Shown here: piece by piece, positions 5,667-7,267 of the stretch
Layout of the letters: each line of letters opens with the position of its first letter
How positions within the stretch are numbered: the first letter of the stretch is position 1
Origin: GWA2-49-15 sp964359085
Lineage (GTDB): Bacteria; Bdellovibrionota; Bacteriovoracia; Bacteriovoracales; Bacteriovoracaceae
Assembly (NCBI GenBank): GCA_964359085.1
Contig: CAYHRT010000205.1
Span: forward strand, 1 to 7,267
Length of the DNA stretch: 7,267 nt
Direction of reading: 5' to 3'
Made by a program: the position numbers and the translations under genes
The notes under the pieces: generated by a model
Database searches by the model: none
Told to the model about the DNA's origin: nothing
What the model saw: the letters and a program-made list of their open reading frames with translations, nothing else

Positions 5667-7127
5667 GTGAGTATCGGGACTTTCTCTAAATACTTCAATG
5701 ATGAATTTAACTTTGCCTGGCGCAAGTTAGAGGAACACTTAAGTTCTTTTGCAGCTGAAAGTCGTGCATGGTGTGATGCCGATGTTTTATTGCAGAAACG
5801 TGGCGTGCATTATTTGCGTGGCATGGCCCGCCATCTCCCCACTCCGGCCACGGCTGAAATGTTGGCGATGTTGGCCGAATATGAAGCCCTCCTACCTGAA
5901 ACCTATGACATTACCGCAAGCAATCTCAAGAGTTGTTTAGAAGTTCTTCATTCACTCCACCAGTCTTTAACAAAACTATTGGATGAAATGGCAGAGACCG
6001 GTAATAAAGATTCTTTTCATCCACATGCAAAAGAAACTCACAGCGAAGATTCAAGAGTGCTGAAATTTATTGTTGGTGATCGATTGGTTGATTGGAGTGT
6101 AGCTTCCAGTGGCCCGCAAAAATTTGATTCTCCTGTCATTGAAGAAAATATTGAGAATATTAAAGAAGGGAATGATGCAATGACGGTGCCCGCTGACCTT
6201 CGAGTCCAGGGCATTGAGTTTATGGCCAAAATCTTTGAGCAGTCCGAAATTTTGCCTGTCAGTGCCACTTCACTTCAAGCATTGAAACAAAAAGTGTTGC
6301 ACTTGCAAGAGATAGAAGGTGATAAGAAATTAACCCACGTCATTCTCGATGAAGTTGTAAAAGATTTTAGTCGTATCGAGCAACGTTTGGCCTGTCAAGC
6401 CGTTTTCAAACCATTTCAAGATCTTGGGACAACCTCTGGGTACGTATTAGGAACCTTGCATTTTTCTTTGGTGGATGAGTTGTGCTCGCTTCCTAAACAT
6501 GCCATAGGCAATTTATTGCGAGGTCTTTTCGCCGTCGCCTCCTATCTGCCACCTACGATGAGTAAATGCATGTTTCAACTGGCCCCTCAGCTTGGCAAGC
6601 GTGGTTATGTCGCCGATTTATTTTGTGATGAGATTGGTTTTTTTCATTGGAAGCAGGCCTGTAAGAATCTCGACAATTCTAAATTTGGTTGGGAGATCGT
6701 AGTACTGGAAGAAAAGTGTTTTTTTAGGATTCATCTTGATGAATCTGCGGGCAAGAGTTTAGCTTTTTTAGTCAAAACGAATGACCCACACTTCAAAGGC
6801 GTATGGGCCATCCCAAGTGCGGCCGTAAAACGCTTTACGGTGCTTGGTAAGAAATCGCAAGAAAGGCCTCAAGCATTGAAAGAAATCAAAAAATTGCCCG
6901 GGCATATTCTCGAAGGTTCATCCATTTGCCTTTCAATCCAATGGAAAGGCGAGGATTTCTATCTAGAGGCCCAAGACGTAGTGGGTGAGGAGTTGGTCAC
7001 GGTTGGTACAGCAAGTAGCCCCTATGCTCCCTATTCATGGGGATTGTCCGATAGTGCCGGCCAGGTCATCTGGCTTGATCTCGACCTGTATTTAAATTTA
7101 GCAACTCGATCACACGAAGCCGCCTAG
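5667..7127 (+). CDS. Divergent, shortened CheA-like protein: Hpt-like N-terminus, degenerate kinase core, CheW-like C-terminus
   Basis: 486 residues from GTG, cytoplasmic, no signal peptide. Residues about 1-110 look like a helical Hpt (P1) domain. HYLRGMA at 48-54 lines up with the CheA phospho-acceptor motif HTLKGSA, which puts the candidate histidine at 48, as in E. coli CheA. Residues about 115-195 are a low-complexity linker with no clear P2. Two helices (about 200-243) could be a short P3 dimerisation hairpin. Residues about 246-362 would be the P4 ATPase, but where CheA has RNSLDHGIELP this protein has RGLFAVASYLP (285-295), losing the N-box Asn, Asp and His. Only CDEIG (320-324) recalls the DDGAG box, and no GVGMD box is visible. 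Residues about 363-478 resemble the CheW-like P5 domain: GVWAIPSAAVKRF, then VVGEELVTVG, and WGLSDSAGQVIWLDLDLYL, matching the family's VDxxxGxxxVVxK and GDGxVxLIxD patterns. ATP-dependent kinase activity seems unlikely. It could be a phosphate acceptor or an array scaffold. The CheW-like end is the firmest assignment and the P4 comparison the weakest. Confidence 0.7.
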   Translation: MSIGTFSKYFNDEFNFAWRKLEEHLSSFAAESRAWCDADVLLQKRGVHYLRGMARHLPTPATAEMLAMLAEYEALLPETYDITASNLKSCLEVLHSLHQSLTKLLDEMAETGNKDSFHPHAKETHSEDSRVLKFIVGDRLVDWSVASSGPQKFDSPVIEENIENIKEGNDAMTVPADLRVQGIEFMAKIFEQSEILPVSATSLQALKQKVLHLQEIEGDKKLTHVILDEVVKDFSRIEQRLACQAVFKPFQDLGTTSGYVLGTLHFSLVDELCSLPKHAIGNLLRGLFAVASYLPPTMSKCMFQLAPQLGKRGYVADLFCDEIGFFHWKQACKNLDNSKFGWEIVVLEEKCFFRIHLDESAGKSLAFLVKTNDPHFKGVWAIPSAAVKRFTVLGKKSQERPQALKEIKKLPGHILEGSSICLSIQWKGEDFYLEAQDVVGEELVTVGTASSPYAPYSWGLSDSAGQVIWLDLDLYLNLATRSHEAA

Positions 7128-7130
7128 CAG

Positions 7131-7267
7131 GCCGTTGAAAAAGGCGGAAACCGTGCTTAGGCACGCTTTCCGTCTGCCGCGTTCTCGTCTTCAAATCGCC
7201 CTCGACGTACTTTTCAAGTACGCCTCAGACGATTTGAAGGCCTCGGCCTTGCATCTGCACCTTTTTG
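7131..7267 (+). repeat. Multi-hairpin palindromic intergenic element, right end cut off; may also act as terminator
   Basis: Begins three bases after the CheA-like stop and continues to the window edge. Outer arms: GAAAAAGG (7137-7144) against CCTTTTTG (7260-7267), 7 of 8 pairing. Hairpin A: GGAAACCGTGC-TTAG-GCACGCTTTCC (7146-7171), 10 of 11 paired. Hairpin B: CTTCAAATCG (7189-7198) with CGATTTGAAG (7230-7239), perfect, enclosing CGTACTT-ttc-AAGTACG (7206-7222), also perfect. Hairpin C: AAGGCC-tc-GGCCTT (7237-7250), sharing bases with B. It has no coding content. Its nested order, with outer arms bounding inner stems, resembles mobile palindromic intergenic elements that I recall from other proteobacterial genomes; I could not check this. 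The structured RNA and final T-run could stop transcription of the sensory pair. Confidence 0.72.

Noticed and set aside
7131..7267. End of an insertion sequence with transposase
   Set aside because: No coding sequence is visible in the element and the window ends inside it, so a transposase association cannot be supported.
1..7267. CRISPR arrays, tRNA or rRNA genes
   Set aside because: No regularly spaced direct repeats and no tRNA- or rRNA-like sequence were seen on either strand; coding sequence fills nearly all the window.

Overview
The window looks like a piece of a Gram-negative bacterial chromosome. Three products carry Sec-type signal peptides, one of them is predicted to be an outer-membrane beta-barrel, and one gene pair looks like a chemotaxis-type membrane sensor with a CheA-like partner. 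Base composition is moderate and fairly even. The mix (secreted lipase, secreted caspase-fold hydrolase of an uncharacterised type, NIT sensor, CheA-like protein) would suit a deltaproteobacterial or Bdellovibrio-like lineage. That placement is inference from protein flavour, and no marker gene proves it.

Layout. Positions 1-854 (minus): most of a branched-chain amino acid aminotransferase gene (ilvE type), running off the left edge and broken by an in-frame TGA at 342-344 ahead of the PLP-lysine codon. Positions 1050-2042 (plus): an exported alpha/beta-hydrolase of lipase type with a full Ser-Asp-His triad. Positions 2039-2641 (minus): a small outer-membrane barrel protein whose stop codon overlaps that of the lipase. 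Positions 2815-4122 (plus): an exported protein whose C-terminal half looks like a clan CD (caspase/gingipain-fold) hydrolase with a His-Cys dyad. Positions 4326-5663 and 5667-7127 (plus): a tight two-gene unit, a NIT-domain membrane sensor with no recognisable output domain followed three bases later by an abbreviated CheA-like protein. Positions 7131-7267: a multi-hairpin palindromic element that starts three bases after the last stop codon and runs off the right edge.

How the genes may work together. The lipase, barrel and caspase-fold protein are all envelope or exported products, but their orientations (convergent, then divergent) argue against one operon. The clearest functional unit is the NIT sensor plus CheA-like pair. 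The CheA-like protein keeps an Hpt-type motif with a candidate phospho-accepting histidine (His48) and a CheW-like C-terminus, while its ATPase core appears shortened and stripped of ATP-binding residues. The pair could be a sensor-scaffold module that borrows phosphoryl groups from, or competes with, a complete chemotaxis kinase elsewhere. This pair is the most likely undescribed system in the window. The domain assignments rest on reading motifs by eye and should be tested with profile searches and structure prediction.
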